Assembly (NCBI RefSeq): GCF_003286595.3
Contig: NZ_CP132985.1
Span: 992,001-1,056,000 of the forward strand
Direction: 5' to 3'
DNA length: 64,000 nucleotides
Source of the DNA: Aerococcus mictus
GTDB lineage: Bacteria; Bacillota; Bacilli; Lactobacillales; Aerococcaceae
Made by a program: the position numbers and the translations under genes
Shown: in pieces, positions 33,699-41,646 of the stretch
Layout of the letters: each line of letters begins with the position of its first letter
Numbering within the stretch: the stretch's first letter is position 1
The notes under the pieces: generated by a model
What the model was told of the DNA's origin: nothing
Database searches by the model: none
Seen by the model: the letters and a program-made list of their open reading frames with translations, nothing else

Positions 33699-34748
33699 AT
33701 GCAGAATTTAAAAATTAAGGATATCTTTAATCAAGTTTTAAATGGGGCATCAACAGGTATTGTTATCGGTTTGATTCCTAGTGCCATATTAGGCGCATTA
33801 ACTCGGTCTTGGCTCAGTACGCCAGGCTTTTTGGCTGACTTTGCTGGCTCTATTCAAGCCTTTCAATTTGCCGTACCTTTTTTAGTCGGTCTATTTGCGG
33901 CATTGCAGTTAAATATGAAGGGCATGGAAACTGCAGCATTAGCAGGAGCTGCTTTTTTAGGGAGTGGGGCAGCTCGCTTAGTCGATGGGACTTGGGCACT
34001 TAAGGGAACGGGAGACTTAATTAACACCATTATCACCGTCTTTATTGCTGCTATTTTTATTAAACTTTATAACAATCGATGGCAAAGTCTCAACATTGTG
34101 GTTCTTCCTTTACTGGGAGGAATTTTACCAGGTTTTATTGGTCGTTTAATCCTACCCTTGGTTAGTCAACTGACTTTACTTTTAGGCCAGGGGATTGCTC
34201 ACCTCACAGAGATTCAACCATTAATTATGGCTATTTTAATCGCTATTGCCTTTGCCATTATTATCGTTACGCCTTTGTCTAGTGTGGCGATTGCTTACGC
34301 GGTATCCATAAGTGGTCTAGCGGCTGGGGCAGCTAACTTAGGAATTGTAGCGGTTGTATTTACTTTTCTCTATGCCTCATCGCGGGTTAATAGTAATGGA
34401 ATTACTTTTTCATTATTATTTGCTGGTCCAAAATTGTTTATGGCCAACTACTTACAAAACCTAAAAATGACCCTACCCATTGTGATTAATGCAGGGGTAG
34501 TAGGGCTGTTTGGGTATCTATTTAATATTCAGGGGACTACAGAATCAGCTGGTTTTGGTATCACAGGTTTTTCTGGACCGATCAACGCTTATTATTTTAT
34601 GGATGGTAATGTCGTGGTTAATATCCTGGTCCTCTGCCTAACCTATGTGGTAGTGCCTTTGGCGATTTCTATTATTACTCATCAGACTTTTACCCGTATG
34701 GGGATTTATGATGAAAGTATTTATGTTTACCATGCGCCAGAACACTAA
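33699..34748 (+). CDS. PTS IIC-like integral membrane permease (PTS_EIIC_2 type)
   Basis: The 349-residue protein is very hydrophobic, with about nine or ten membrane segments. It has the Gly-rich loops seen in the PTS_EIIC_2 family (GIVIGLIPSAILGAL, GLEVEL-free ends, GITGFSGPINAYYF). No EIIA or EIIB domain is fused or adjacent, so any phosphorylation partner must be elsewhere, or it acts as a plain transporter. A GCAGGAAGG site precedes the ATG. It is a single-gene unit flanked by an inverted repeat and a terminator. The substrate is unknown. Confidence 0.7.
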   Translation: MQNLKIKDIFNQVLNGASTGIVIGLIPSAILGALTRSWLSTPGFLADFAGSIQAFQFAVPFLVGLFAALQLNMKGMETAALAGAAFLGSGAARLVDGTWALKGTGDLINTIITVFIAAIFIKLYNNRWQSLNIVVLPLLGGILPGFIGRLILPLVSQLTLLLGQGIAHLTEIQPLIMAILIAIAFAIIIVTPLSSVAIAYAVSISGLAAGAANLGIVAVVFTFLYASSRVNSNGITFSLLFAGPKLFMANYLQNLKMTLPIVINAGVVGLFGYLFNIQGTTESAGFGITGFSGPINAYYFMDGNVVVNILVLCLTYVVVPLAISIITHQTFTRMGIYDESIYVYHAPEH

Positions 34749-34783
34749 GAACGGATAGTGAGAGGTCAGTACATTTGAGAAAG

Positions 34784-34815
34784 AGAGTCTGGGACAAAAG
34801 TCTCAGGCTCTTTTT
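34784..34815 (+). terminator. Intrinsic terminator after the PTS IIC-like gene
   Basis: AGAGTCTGGGAC/GTCTCAGGCTCT stem with G-T pairs, AAAA loop and five T. Confidence 0.85.
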
Positions 34816-34908
34816 AAAATGCGAACTATCTAATCAAAACGTGTTCCAAAAGATAGGTGAAAAGGCTTGTTTAATTTTTATTTGTGACATATGATGAGTA
34901 GGTAAAAT

Positions 34909-34990
34909 ACTATTCATTAGGGGAGCCACGGCTGAGAGGATTTATATCGACCCTGTAACCTGATCAAGGTAATGCTTGCGTAGGTAGTCT
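34909..34990 (+). promoter_or_regulatory. TPP (THI-box) riboswitch
   Basis: The aptamer shows the conserved core blocks in order: GGGGAGCC, GGCTGAGAGGA, GACCCTGTAACCTGATC, GGTAATGCTTGCGTAGGTAG. It binds thiamine pyrophosphate and controls thiW downstream. The expression platform looks translational: CTCCT (35002-35006) can pair with AGGAG (35016-35020), the thiW ribosome site. Confidence 0.95.
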
Positions 34991-35001
34991 TTTTTTGTGC
35001 T

Positions 35002-35020
35002 CTCCTTTATCTTTTAGGAG
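35002..35020 (+). promoter_or_regulatory. Sequestered ribosome site of thiW
   Basis: CTCCT and AGGAG form a 5-bp hairpin with a 9-nt loop. AGGAG is the Shine-Dalgarno of thiW, 7 nt before its ATG, so this is the probable OFF structure of the TPP riboswitch. Confidence 0.65.
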
Positions 35021-35027
35021 GGATTTT

Positions 35028-35567
35028 ATGAGTAAAAAATCAAGTCCATTGATTTTAGTAACGGTAGCGATGTTTGTGGCCATTGGGGTGGTAATTTCAC
35101 CGATTTTTCGAGTCGAGGGCTTTGCTCCTACTGCCCACTTTGTTAATGTGGTTTGTTCGGTCTTATTGGGTCCTTGGTATAGTTTATTAAATGCTATTCT
35201 GACTGCAATTATCCGGATGAGTCTTTTTTCGGTGCCTCCGTTAGCGCTCACTGGCCAAGTTTTTGGTGCTGTGCTTTCGGGAATACTATATCGTCTCTTT
35301 AATGGCTCTATCCTTGCTTGTGTAATTGGTGAAATTATCGGTACCGGGATTATCGGAGCTATTGCTTCCTATCCAGTAATGGCGCTTCTATTGGGAAAAA
35401 CAGGAATTACTTGGCTGTTTTATGTTCCTAGTTTTCTAATTGCAACAATTATTGGTGGTGTCTTAGCTTATTTTTTCTTAGCCACCTTGCGGCAAACCGG
35501 TTTGCTTTATAAAATGCAAAAACGCCTAGGAGTCAATGTTTATGACTCTTCTAAGAAAAAGGCTTAA
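35028..35567 (+). CDS. thiW: Energy-coupling factor transporter S component ThiW
   Basis: ThiW is the substrate-binding membrane subunit of an ECF transporter, thought to take up the thiazole precursor of thiamine. The 179-residue protein has about five or six membrane helices and the family opening TVAMFVAIGVVISPIF, then HFVNVVCSVLLGPWYSLL and RMSLFSVPPLALTGQVFGA. The TPP riboswitch directly upstream supports a thiamine role. The shared EcfA/EcfT module and other thi genes are not in the window. The start is the ATG at 35028 after AGGAGG. Confidence 0.9.
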   Translation: MSKKSSPLILVTVAMFVAIGVVISPIFRVEGFAPTAHFVNVVCSVLLGPWYSLLNAILTAIIRMSLFSVPPLALTGQVFGAVLSGILYRLFNGSILACVIGEIIGTGIIGAIASYPVMALLLGKTGITWLFYVPSFLIATIIGGVLAYFFLATLRQTGLLYKMQKRLGVNVYDSSKKKA

Positions 35568-35678
35568 ATTCGTCATAGTTAAAGCTAAAGTTTTCAATTT
35601 TTTCTGCGCCTATAGCTATTATCTGTTATTATAAGATCACGAGAGTGAATAAGAGATTAGAGAATTAGGAGCTTTTTA

Positions 35679-36215
35679 ATGGATAATTTAATGGAAGAAA
35701 TACTTATTCCCCAAGCGGAATTATTAAAACGTATCGAAGAATTAGCTAAGGACATTGCCGAAGAGTATCAGGATAAGAATCCTTTACTGGTTTGTGTCTT
35801 AAAAGGGGGCATGCCCTTTATGGCTGATTTAATGAAACAAATGGATATCCTTCTTGAAATTGACTTTATGGATGTTTCTAGTTACGGTGATGCCTTTGAA
35901 TCCAGTGGCGAAGTAAAGATAATAAAGGATTTATCGGTCCCTGCAAAAGGGCGTCATATCTTATTTGTTGAAGATATTGTAGATACCGGGAGAACTTTAA
36001 GTTATCTGTATAAGGTCTTAAAATCCCGCCAGGCAGCTTCCATAAAAACCGTTTCTTTATTAGATAAACCGAGTCGACGCAAAAAGGACTTTCAGGCTGA
36101 CTGGATCGGCTTTGAAATTCCGGATAAGTTTGTTGTCGGTTATGGCCTAGACTATAAGGGCCAATTGAGAAACTATCCTAATATTGCTGTTTTAAAAGAA
36201 GAAGTCTATTCTTAA
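35679..36215 (+). CDS. hpt: Hypoxanthine phosphoribosyltransferase
   Basis: Salvages hypoxanthine (and guanine) with PRPP. The 178-residue protein has the PRPP-binding motif VEDIVDTGRTL (about 97-107), LKGGMPFMADL and the C-terminal IGFEIPDKFVVGYGLDYKGQLRNYP (given by its ends), all typical of bacterial HPRT. AGGAG lies 10 nt before the ATG. It is alone here rather than in the tilS-hpt-ftsH run common in Firmicutes, so this could be a second copy. Confidence 0.94.
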   Translation: MDNLMEEILIPQAELLKRIEELAKDIAEEYQDKNPLLVCVLKGGMPFMADLMKQMDILLEIDFMDVSSYGDAFESSGEVKIIKDLSVPAKGRHILFVEDIVDTGRTLSYLYKVLKSRQAASIKTVSLLDKPSRRKKDFQADWIGFEIPDKFVVGYGLDYKGQLRNYPNIAVLKEEVYS

Positions 36216-36235
36216 CCACATATTTTTACTTATAA

Positions 36236-36265
36236 GAGAAACTGGGCATTTGTCCCAGTTTTTCT
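36236..36265 (+). terminator. Intrinsic terminator after hpt
   Basis: AGAAACTGGG/CCCAGTTTTTCT with a CATTTGT loop and T run. Confidence 0.88.
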
Positions 36266-36405
36266 TATTATTAGCTAAGTTAGCTAAGGCTATCAGGACT
36301 GATTGGAAAAGATCATGACTGGATGAGCTATCTGTGATTTATTTTCCTTTACAACTATATTATCCTGTAAGATAGAATCATTTAACGTAGAAAAGAGGTT
36401 TGTAG

Positions 36406-37089
36406 ATGAAAGAAGCGCTAAAATTTGCCTTTCCCAAAACGATCCCGATTATGATGGGGTATTTATTCTTGTCATTATCCTTTGGTTTATTAGCAACGAG
36501 TTCAGGAATTCACTCCTGGTTAACTATTTTAATGAGCCTACTTGTCTATGGGGGCTCGATTCAATTTGCCGGCATAAATGTCTTATTGGGAGCCTATGAT
36601 CCCTTTGCCGCTTTTATGCTAGCTGTTATGGTGAATGCAAGACACATGTTTTACGGCATTACCATGTTAGAAAGTTATCAGTCCCTAGGTTGGAAAAAAT
36701 ACTATAGTATTTTTGCTTTGTCTGATGAAACCTTTTCACTGACAGCTTCGGTTAGGGTTCCCGATCATATTGACAAGTCTTGGGTCTACTTTTTGATCAG
36801 TTTATTAGACCAGCTTTACTGGATTATTGGAACAGTTCTGGGGATTTTCTTAGGGAATTTTATCAGCTTTAGCTTAAGAGGAATTGAGTTTATTTTAACA
36901 GCCTTGTTTGTAAGTATTTTTGTCGACCAATGGCAAGGAAGCGCTAACCATAGGCCACAAATCCTTGCCCTAGCTACTGGCTTAATTTGTTTATTTATTT
37001 TCGGCCCCAACAGCTTCTTGATTCCTGCAATGTTAATTATTATTGCTATATTCTTTTTTATTTTTATACGTGAGGAGGAAGAAAGATGA
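36406..37089 (+). CDS. azlC: Branched-chain amino acid exporter large subunit AzlC
   Basis: The 227-residue inner-membrane protein has the AzlC family core: FPKTIPIMMGYLFLSLSFGL, YGGSIQFAG and MLAVMVNARHMFYGI. It has six or seven membrane helices. With AzlD it exports branched-chain amino acids (LIV-E family). AGAGG precedes the ATG. It overlaps azlD by 4 nt (ATGA). An imperfect dyad with TTACA and TGTAA ends lies about 40 nt upstream, but I cannot assign it. Confidence 0.9.
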   Translation: MKEALKFAFPKTIPIMMGYLFLSLSFGLLATSSGIHSWLTILMSLLVYGGSIQFAGINVLLGAYDPFAAFMLAVMVNARHMFYGITMLESYQSLGWKKYYSIFALSDETFSLTASVRVPDHIDKSWVYFLISLLDQLYWIIGTVLGIFLGNFISFSLRGIEFILTALFVSIFVDQWQGSANHRPQILALATGLICLFIFGPNSFLIPAMLIIIAIFFFIFIREEEER

Positions 37090-37415
37090 GCTTTAACCAA
37101 CAGCTATTAACGGTTATTCTATTGGCTTTGGGAACAGCCTTAACCCGTTTTATTGTCTTTGTGGTTTTTTCGAAAAACCAAGTTCCTCCTCGCTTTGTCA
37201 CTTATTTGGGGAAAGTCCTTCCTGCCGCTGCCATTAGCCTTTTAGTGGTTTATTCCTTACAATCAAGTACCCCCTTGGCTTATCCTTACGCCTTGCCTGA
37301 GCTGATTGCCATCCTTGTGACAATCCTGTTTCAGGCTAAGACTAACCGCTCTTTACTGAGTATTGCTGGCGGAACCCTGTCTTATATGTTCTTAGTTCAA
37401 GTGGTTTTCCCGTAA
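37086..37415 (+). CDS. azlD: Branched-chain amino acid transport subunit AzlD
   Basis: The 109-residue protein has four membrane helices and the family motif ALTRFIVFVVF...FVTYLGKVLPAAAISLLVVYSL (given by its ends). It forms the small subunit of the AzlCD exporter. Translation is coupled to azlC through the ATGA overlap, with GAGGAGGAAG just before. A bidirectional terminator follows. Confidence 0.9.
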   Translation: MSFNQQLLTVILLALGTALTRFIVFVVFSKNQVPPRFVTYLGKVLPAAAISLLVVYSLQSSTPLAYPYALPELIAILVTILFQAKTNRSLLSIAGGTLSYMFLVQVVFP

Positions 37416-37460
37416 TTCTTTAAAAGTTAAGCTAGGGAAGAGTTAATAACATAATGTAAT

Positions 37461-37500
37461 AAAAAATGGAGATTCACTTTTTATGAATCTCCGTTTTTTT
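37461..37500. terminator. Bidirectional terminator between azlD and the aminotransferase
   Basis: AAAAAATGGAGATTCA...TGAATCTCCGTTTTTTT: a 9-bp perfect stem with A and T tracts on either side. Confidence 0.9.
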
Positions 37501-38635
37501 AATAGTTTTTAGCAATGTCACTTAACATAAACTTTTCTTCTAGCTCGCCTTGGTATTCTATATTTAAATGATGAAAGGCTTTGTCTAGGGCGTGGTACAT
37601 TTTTTGAAAATATTTGACTTCCATATTACTACCCATATGGGCGATTCGGAGCAGCCTTTCGCCTTGGGGACCATCGCCTTTAGTAATTAAAATACCTTCG
37701 TTCCTCACTAATTTCATCACATCCAGGCTTGAAACTGATTCAGGGAGTAAAACACTGGTTAATGTATTGGAAGCATGGTCTTTAGCATAGAGTTCTAAAC
37801 CGGCTTCTTTAAATAATTGTCGGGTAGCTTCAGCCCATTTTTGATGCTTGTTGGCAAAATCACTGTCAATCGCTTGTTGAATAGCTACATCCATGGCATA
37901 AATGGCCTGTTCATTCATTGTATAAGGAAAGTCGAAATGCGGATCGTCAAAGCTGAGATAAGATTGGAAATTGGCGTAAAAGCTAGGGATAGGGGAATGA
38001 CGATTTTCCATATGCTCTATGGCACGTTTGGAAAGGGTGACACTAGCCAAGCCTACAGGAGCGGAAAAGCATTTTTGACTACCACCTAGTAAGACATCCA
38101 CTTTAGCTTGGTCAAAGTTAATATATTCTCCGCCAATTGCGGAAACTGAATCGACTATAGAAAGAATATTATAGCTATTTAAGATTTGACCGATGCCATG
38201 AATATCATTAGTGATGCCGGTGGGGGTTTCACAATGGACGAAAGTTGCCACCTGAAAATCGTGGTCGTTTTCTAGAAAGGCTTTTAAGTCATTCAAATTA
38301 ATCCCACGGCGCCAGTCACTTTCATAGAGCACTACCTCTGCCTGAACAAAGTTGACAAAGTCTTGAAAACCTTGACCATAAACCCCGTTACTAATCACCA
38401 AAACCCGGTCTCCTGGTTGGATGATAGAATTGACAGCAGCTTCCAGAGCCAATAGGGCTTCACCCACCATAAAAAAAGAGACAGCTTTGGTATGTAATAA
38501 CTGTGATATCTGGTTTTCAACTTGACGTTGATATTGGGTGTACTTGTGGTCAATATCAGGATTAGTTTTTGCTTGACCATAGGCTTTAAGAACGGCTTGG
38601 GAGATATGAGTGGGTCCGGGACACAAGTTTAACAT
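37499..38635 (-). CDS. Class V aminotransferase (alanine-glyoxylate / serine-pyruvate type)
   Basis: The 378-residue PLP enzyme opens MLNLCPGPTHISQAVLKAY. It has SNGVYGQGF, HCETPTGI, the PLP-ribose Asp in SIVDSVSAIGGE, and the Schiff-base Lys in LLGGSQKCFSAPVG. The C-terminal RIAHMGSN is the usual carboxylate-binding Arg region. Alanine-glyoxylate or serine-pyruvate activity is likely; phosphonate aminotransferase is an alternative. Its promoter (TATACT with TGC on the minus strand near 38672-38677) is back to back with the crotonase promoter, so the two may share control. Confidence 0.85.
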   Translation of the reverse strand: MLNLCPGPTHISQAVLKAYGQAKTNPDIDHKYTQYQRQVENQISQLLHTKAVSFFMVGEALLALEAAVNSIIQPGDRVLVISNGVYGQGFQDFVNFVQAEVVLYESDWRRGINLNDLKAFLENDHDFQVATFVHCETPTGITNDIHGIGQILNSYNILSIVDSVSAIGGEYINFDQAKVDVLLGGSQKCFSAPVGLASVTLSKRAIEHMENRHSPIPSFYANFQSYLSFDDPHFDFPYTMNEQAIYAMDVAIQQAIDSDFANKHQKWAEATRQLFKEAGLELYAKDHASNTLTSVLLPESVSSLDVMKLVRNEGILITKGDGPQGERLLRIAHMGSNMEVKYFQKMYHALDKAFHHLNIEYQGELEEKFMLSDIAKNY

Positions 38636-38685
38636 ACGATCATACCTTTCTAGTGAGTAATCATTATCTCAAGTATAGCAAACAT

Positions 38686-38715
38686 TTGACATAAAGAAAT
38701 AGTTATCGCTATACT
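38686..38715 (+). promoter_or_regulatory. Crotonase promoter with embedded ATAGTTAT element
   Basis: TTGACA, 18-nt spacer, TATACT. ATAGTTATCGCTAT (38699-38712) covers the spacer end and part of the -10. The same ATAGTTAT occurs at the LysR-SDR intergenic region (40687 and, inverted, 40786), suggesting one regulator. Confidence 0.75.
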
Positions 38716-38802
38716 AAAGAAAAGGAATTTGTGAAAGGGCTTTCTGCGTGAGATAATGTAGTTGTGAAAACAAACACAATATTTTTAGAAGGAGTGACTC
38801 AA

Positions 38803-39591
38803 ATGTCAGTTGTTGAGACTAAAGTTGAGAATAAAGTGGGGAAAATTATTCTAAGAAATGACCCGTTAAACATCTTGGAAATGGAACACTTACAATTGAT
38901 TGAAGACGCTGTTCATGAAATGGATAACAACGATGAAGTAAGTGTTATTTACTTCACAATGGTTATGCAAAAAGAAGGAAAAATCTTCTCTGCTGGGATG
39001 GATCTCGATGAAATGCTAGCAACTCAAGAGGAAGAAAACGGAATTGAAAATTACTGTAAAGTGTCTAAACGTAACTACTCCTGCTTCTACTATGCTAAAA
39101 AACCCGTAATCTATGTTTATGATGGCATTGTTCGCGGTGGTGGTTGTGAAATGTCACTCTTTGCTGACTATCGGATTGCTGGTGAAAAATTAAATATTGC
39201 CTTACCAGAAATTGGCATCGGTATTATCCCTGGTGGGGGTGGTACCCAAACACTTCAACGTTTAATTGGTGTTGCTAATGCGAAATCATTAATTTATACC
39301 GGTAGACCATTGAAAGCTGAAGAAGCTAAAGAAGTTGGCTTAGTTCAAAATGTCTTTCCATCTGACAGCCTGCAAGAAGAAGCAACTAAGATTGCTGAAA
39401 AAATGGCTAAGAACTCCCCACAAGGTTTACAAGCAGCTAAACGTGCCATTAATGATGGCGCTCACCTACCTATCGATGAAGCTTTAGCCTTTGAAACCGA
39501 AGTCTTTATTGACAACTTCAAAACTGAAGATGCTGCTGAAGGGATTAAAGCTTTCAAAGAAAAACGGGAACCTAACTACAAAAATCGTTAG
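38803..39591 (+). CDS. Enoyl-CoA hydratase/isomerase (crotonase) family protein
   Basis: The 262-residue protein has both catalytic glutamates of a true hydratase, Glu116 in RGGGCEMSLFADYR and Glu136 in ALPEIGIGIIPGGGGTQ, and the oxyanion-hole Gly residues. It likely hydrates short-chain enoyl-CoA (crotonyl-CoA type) to 3-hydroxyacyl-CoA. The start is the ATG at 38803 after AGAAGGAGTGA; a GTG 39 nt upstream has no site. It is convergent with the LysR gene and belongs functionally with the dehydrogenase, CoA-transferase and thiolase beyond it. Confidence 0.88.
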   Translation: MSVVETKVENKVGKIILRNDPLNILEMEHLQLIEDAVHEMDNNDEVSVIYFTMVMQKEGKIFSAGMDLDEMLATQEEENGIENYCKVSKRNYSCFYYAKKPVIYVYDGIVRGGGCEMSLFADYRIAGEKLNIALPEIGIGIIPGGGGTQTLQRLIGVANAKSLIYTGRPLKAEEAKEVGLVQNVFPSDSLQEEATKIAEKMAKNSPQGLQAAKRAINDGAHLPIDEALAFETEVFIDNFKTEDAAEGIKAFKEKREPNYKNR

Positions 39592-39623
39592 TCATTTAGA
39601 AATTAAGGCGTAGCTTACAAGCG

Positions 39624-39662
39624 AAAAGCTCCCCAAACTTTGTATAAGTCGGGGAGCTTTTT
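39624..39662. terminator. Bidirectional terminator between crotonase and LysR genes
   Basis: AAAAGCTCCCC/GGGGAGCTTTTT stem with a 16-nt loop. Confidence 0.88.
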
Positions 39663-39663
39663 A

Positions 39664-40611
39664 TTAGTCTTTATTGGTGGAGAAGGTAAATTTTGGACTG
39701 AGTTCGCGAAGAATATCCGTTGATGATCGAATAAATTCAACGATGGTTGGTGCTAGGGAACGATCTTGACGATGAGAGAATACATAGTCACACTTAAAAA
39801 TATCACTATCAAAAACAAAGACGTTACAGTCATTAAAAGTTGGCCAAGACATCCCTGTAACTGGTACAAAGGTAGCCCCTACCCCTTTTCTTGTTAAACC
39901 GACTGCCGAATAGACAGTGGAAGTTTCCAAAATGACATTTTGTTTTAGCCTTTTACGGTTATAAAATAAATCCACTAAGCGCCTTAAGCCAAAATTATGG
40001 GGGAGTAAGACGAGGGGGAGATTATCTAATTTTTCAATATCGTAGGGGAAATGGGTGATCTCGCTTCCATATTTTTCTTGGTAGAGTGGGTTATTTTTAG
40101 GGACAATCAAATACATCTGGTCGCTATAGACATAGTGATGTTGAAAAGCATTGTTTTCCATAGGAGCCATTTCAAAAGCGATATCAATCATGTGATTTTC
40201 GATTAAAGAATCAATGGTATCGGCATCCTCTTCATAAAATTCAAATTTAATTTCGGGATTTTTATCAAGAAAGGGTGGAATAATTAAAGGCAAGATACTA
40301 CTACCTAGGGCCGGATTAATTCCTAATTTAATTTTCCCTTTTTTGTTTTTTGAGATCATATCAAATTCACTTAGCATATCGAGGTCGATTTCATGCTTTC
40401 TGCGCAAATGGTCTAAATAACGTTCACCGGCATAAGTGATTTGAACCGAACGCGGTAAACGAGTGAAAAATTCTAATCCATACTCACCTTCTAAACGACT
40501 TAACATTTTACTTAAATAAGGTTGGGAGACATAGAGTTTTTCAGCAGCAGCAGTGATATTACCTTCGGCGACAATTGTTTCCATGAGTACTAAGGGTGTT
40601 ATGTTAGACAT
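39664..40611 (-). CDS. LysR-type transcriptional regulator of the acyl-CoA cluster
   Basis: The 315-residue protein has an N-terminal winged helix-turn-helix (MSNITPLVLMETIVAEGNIT, then AAAEKLYVSQPYLSKMLSRL) and a C-terminal effector-binding domain (KIKLGINPALGSSILPLI onward). It is divergent from the SDR-permease-CoA-transferase-thiolase run, the usual LysR layout, and likely activates it in response to a pathway metabolite. The start is the ATG encoded at 40609-40611 with GGAGG upstream; longer in-frame starts would extend into the promoter. Its own promoter overlaps an ATAGTTAT element, so autoregulation is likely. Confidence 0.9.
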   Translation of the reverse strand: MSNITPLVLMETIVAEGNITAAAEKLYVSQPYLSKMLSRLEGEYGLEFFTRLPRSVQITYAGERYLDHLRRKHEIDLDMLSEFDMISKNKKGKIKLGINPALGSSILPLIIPPFLDKNPEIKFEFYEEDADTIDSLIENHMIDIAFEMAPMENNAFQHHYVYSDQMYLIVPKNNPLYQEKYGSEITHFPYDIEKLDNLPLVLLPHNFGLRRLVDLFYNRKRLKQNVILETSTVYSAVGLTRKGVGATFVPVTGMSWPTFNDCNVFVFDSDIFKCDYVFSHRQDRSLAPTIVEFIRSSTDILRELSPKFTFSTNKD

Positions 40612-40656
40612 TTTTAGAAACCTCCAAATAGTCAGTGCATGCTTAACGGTGTGTAT

Positions 40657-40793
40657 AGTATAGCATAATTTACCAGCTATAACAATATAGTTATTGATAG
40701 CGCTTTCATCTATTATTTCTATTTTCATTTCTTTTCCGATATAATAAGCATGTAAAAGAAATGGTTTGTAGTTACTTAGCTTGTTATAACTAT
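40657..40793. promoter_or_regulatory. Divergent LysR/SDR control region
   Basis: Minus strand: TTGTTA (40680-40685), 17 nt, TATACT (40657-40662) with extended TGC, for lysR. Plus strand: TATAAT at 40740-40745 with a poor -35 (TTCTAT at 40717), as expected of an activated promoter. ATAGTTATTGATAGC (40687-40701) sits at the lysR -35, and ATAACTAT (40786-40793) is the inverted copy. ATAAC-N6-GTTAT (40680-40695) also fits a LysR-type dyad. Confidence 0.6.
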
Positions 40794-40831
40794 AAATTAA
40801 TACATTAGCTATTTCAAAGGAGGAAGATCGA

Positions 40832-41569
40832 ATGTTTAACGATCAAGTTGTTGTAGTTACTGGCGCAGGCCAAGGTATTGGTGCTGAAATCGCTAAAGAA
40901 TTCGCTCAAGATGGTGCTCAAGTAGTCATTGTTGATTTCAATGAGGAAACTGCACAAAAGACAGCAGAAGCCATTAATGAAAATAATGGTAAAGCAGTTG
41001 CTTATCAAGCAGATGTATCTGATTTCGACCGTGCTGAGGAAATTATTGCAGATGTTGTTGAAAAATACGGAAAAGTTGACGTCTTAATCAACAATGCTGG
41101 TATTACCCGTGATGCTTCATTGAAGAAAATGACTAAAGAACAATGGGACCAAGTTATTGCAACTAACTTAACAGGTGTATTTAACTATTCTAAAGCAGCA
41201 TTTATCCGTATGACTGCTGCAGGGTATGGACGGATTGTAAACGCTTCTTCCCTAGCAGGGGTTGAAGGCAACTTCGGTCAAACCAACTACTCCGCTTCAA
41301 AAGCAGGTATTATTGGTATGACTAAGACAATCGCTCGCGAAGGTGCTGCAAAAGGTGTTACCGTTAATGCCGTTGCACCTGGTTTCATTGAAACCCCAAT
41401 GACCGATGCTATTCCAGAAGAAATCAAACAAAATATGATTGATGGTATTCCGGTAAAACGTATTGGTTATCCAAAAGATATTGCCAATGCAATGAAATTC
41501 TTAGCTTCACCAGATTCAGGTTATATCACTGGTCAATTACTACAAGTTAACGGTGGTATGAACATGTAA
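40832..41569 (+). CDS. SDR oxidoreductase, FabG/PhaB-like, probably NAD-dependent
   Basis: The 245-residue short-chain dehydrogenase has TGAGQGIG (10-17), NNAG (87-90), catalytic Ser139/140, Tyr153 and Lys157 (YSASK), and PGFIETPMTDAIP. It resembles 3-oxoacyl-ACP and acetoacetyl-CoA reductases, and ends VNGGMNM like PhaB. Asp35 at the end of the second strand (VIVDFNEE) predicts NAD(H) over NADP(H), which favours the oxidative direction, 3-hydroxybutyryl-CoA or 3-hydroxybutyrate to the 3-oxo form. It is not next to fab genes. AAAGGAGG precedes the ATG. It is first in the divergent operon. Confidence 0.85.
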   Translation: MFNDQVVVVTGAGQGIGAEIAKEFAQDGAQVVIVDFNEETAQKTAEAINENNGKAVAYQADVSDFDRAEEIIADVVEKYGKVDVLINNAGITRDASLKKMTKEQWDQVIATNLTGVFNYSKAAFIRMTAAGYGRIVNASSLAGVEGNFGQTNYSASKAGIIGMTKTIAREGAAKGVTVNAVAPGFIETPMTDAIPEEIKQNMIDGIPVKRIGYPKDIANAMKFLASPDSGYITGQLLQVNGGMNM

Positions 41570-41588
41570 TGTTGCTCGCTGCATAAAA

Positions 41589-41628
41589 ATTAAAGGAACG
41601 GTTAACCGTTCCTTTAATCATGTTTTTT
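41589..41628 (+). terminator. Hairpin between SDR and permease genes
   Basis: ATTAAAGGAACGG-TTAA-CCGTTCCTTTAAT is a perfect 13-bp inverted repeat, with TTTTTT starting about 4 nt later. It could be a partial terminator or an mRNA-processing barrier that sets the SDR to permease ratio. Confidence 0.6.
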
Positions 41629-41646
41629 ACAGCAAGGAGAAAATAT

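Noticed and set aside
40832-41569. FabG of fatty acid synthesis
   Set aside because: Motifs allow it, but no fab genes are nearby, the cofactor Asp suggests NAD, and its operon holds a CoA-transferase, thiolase and permease.
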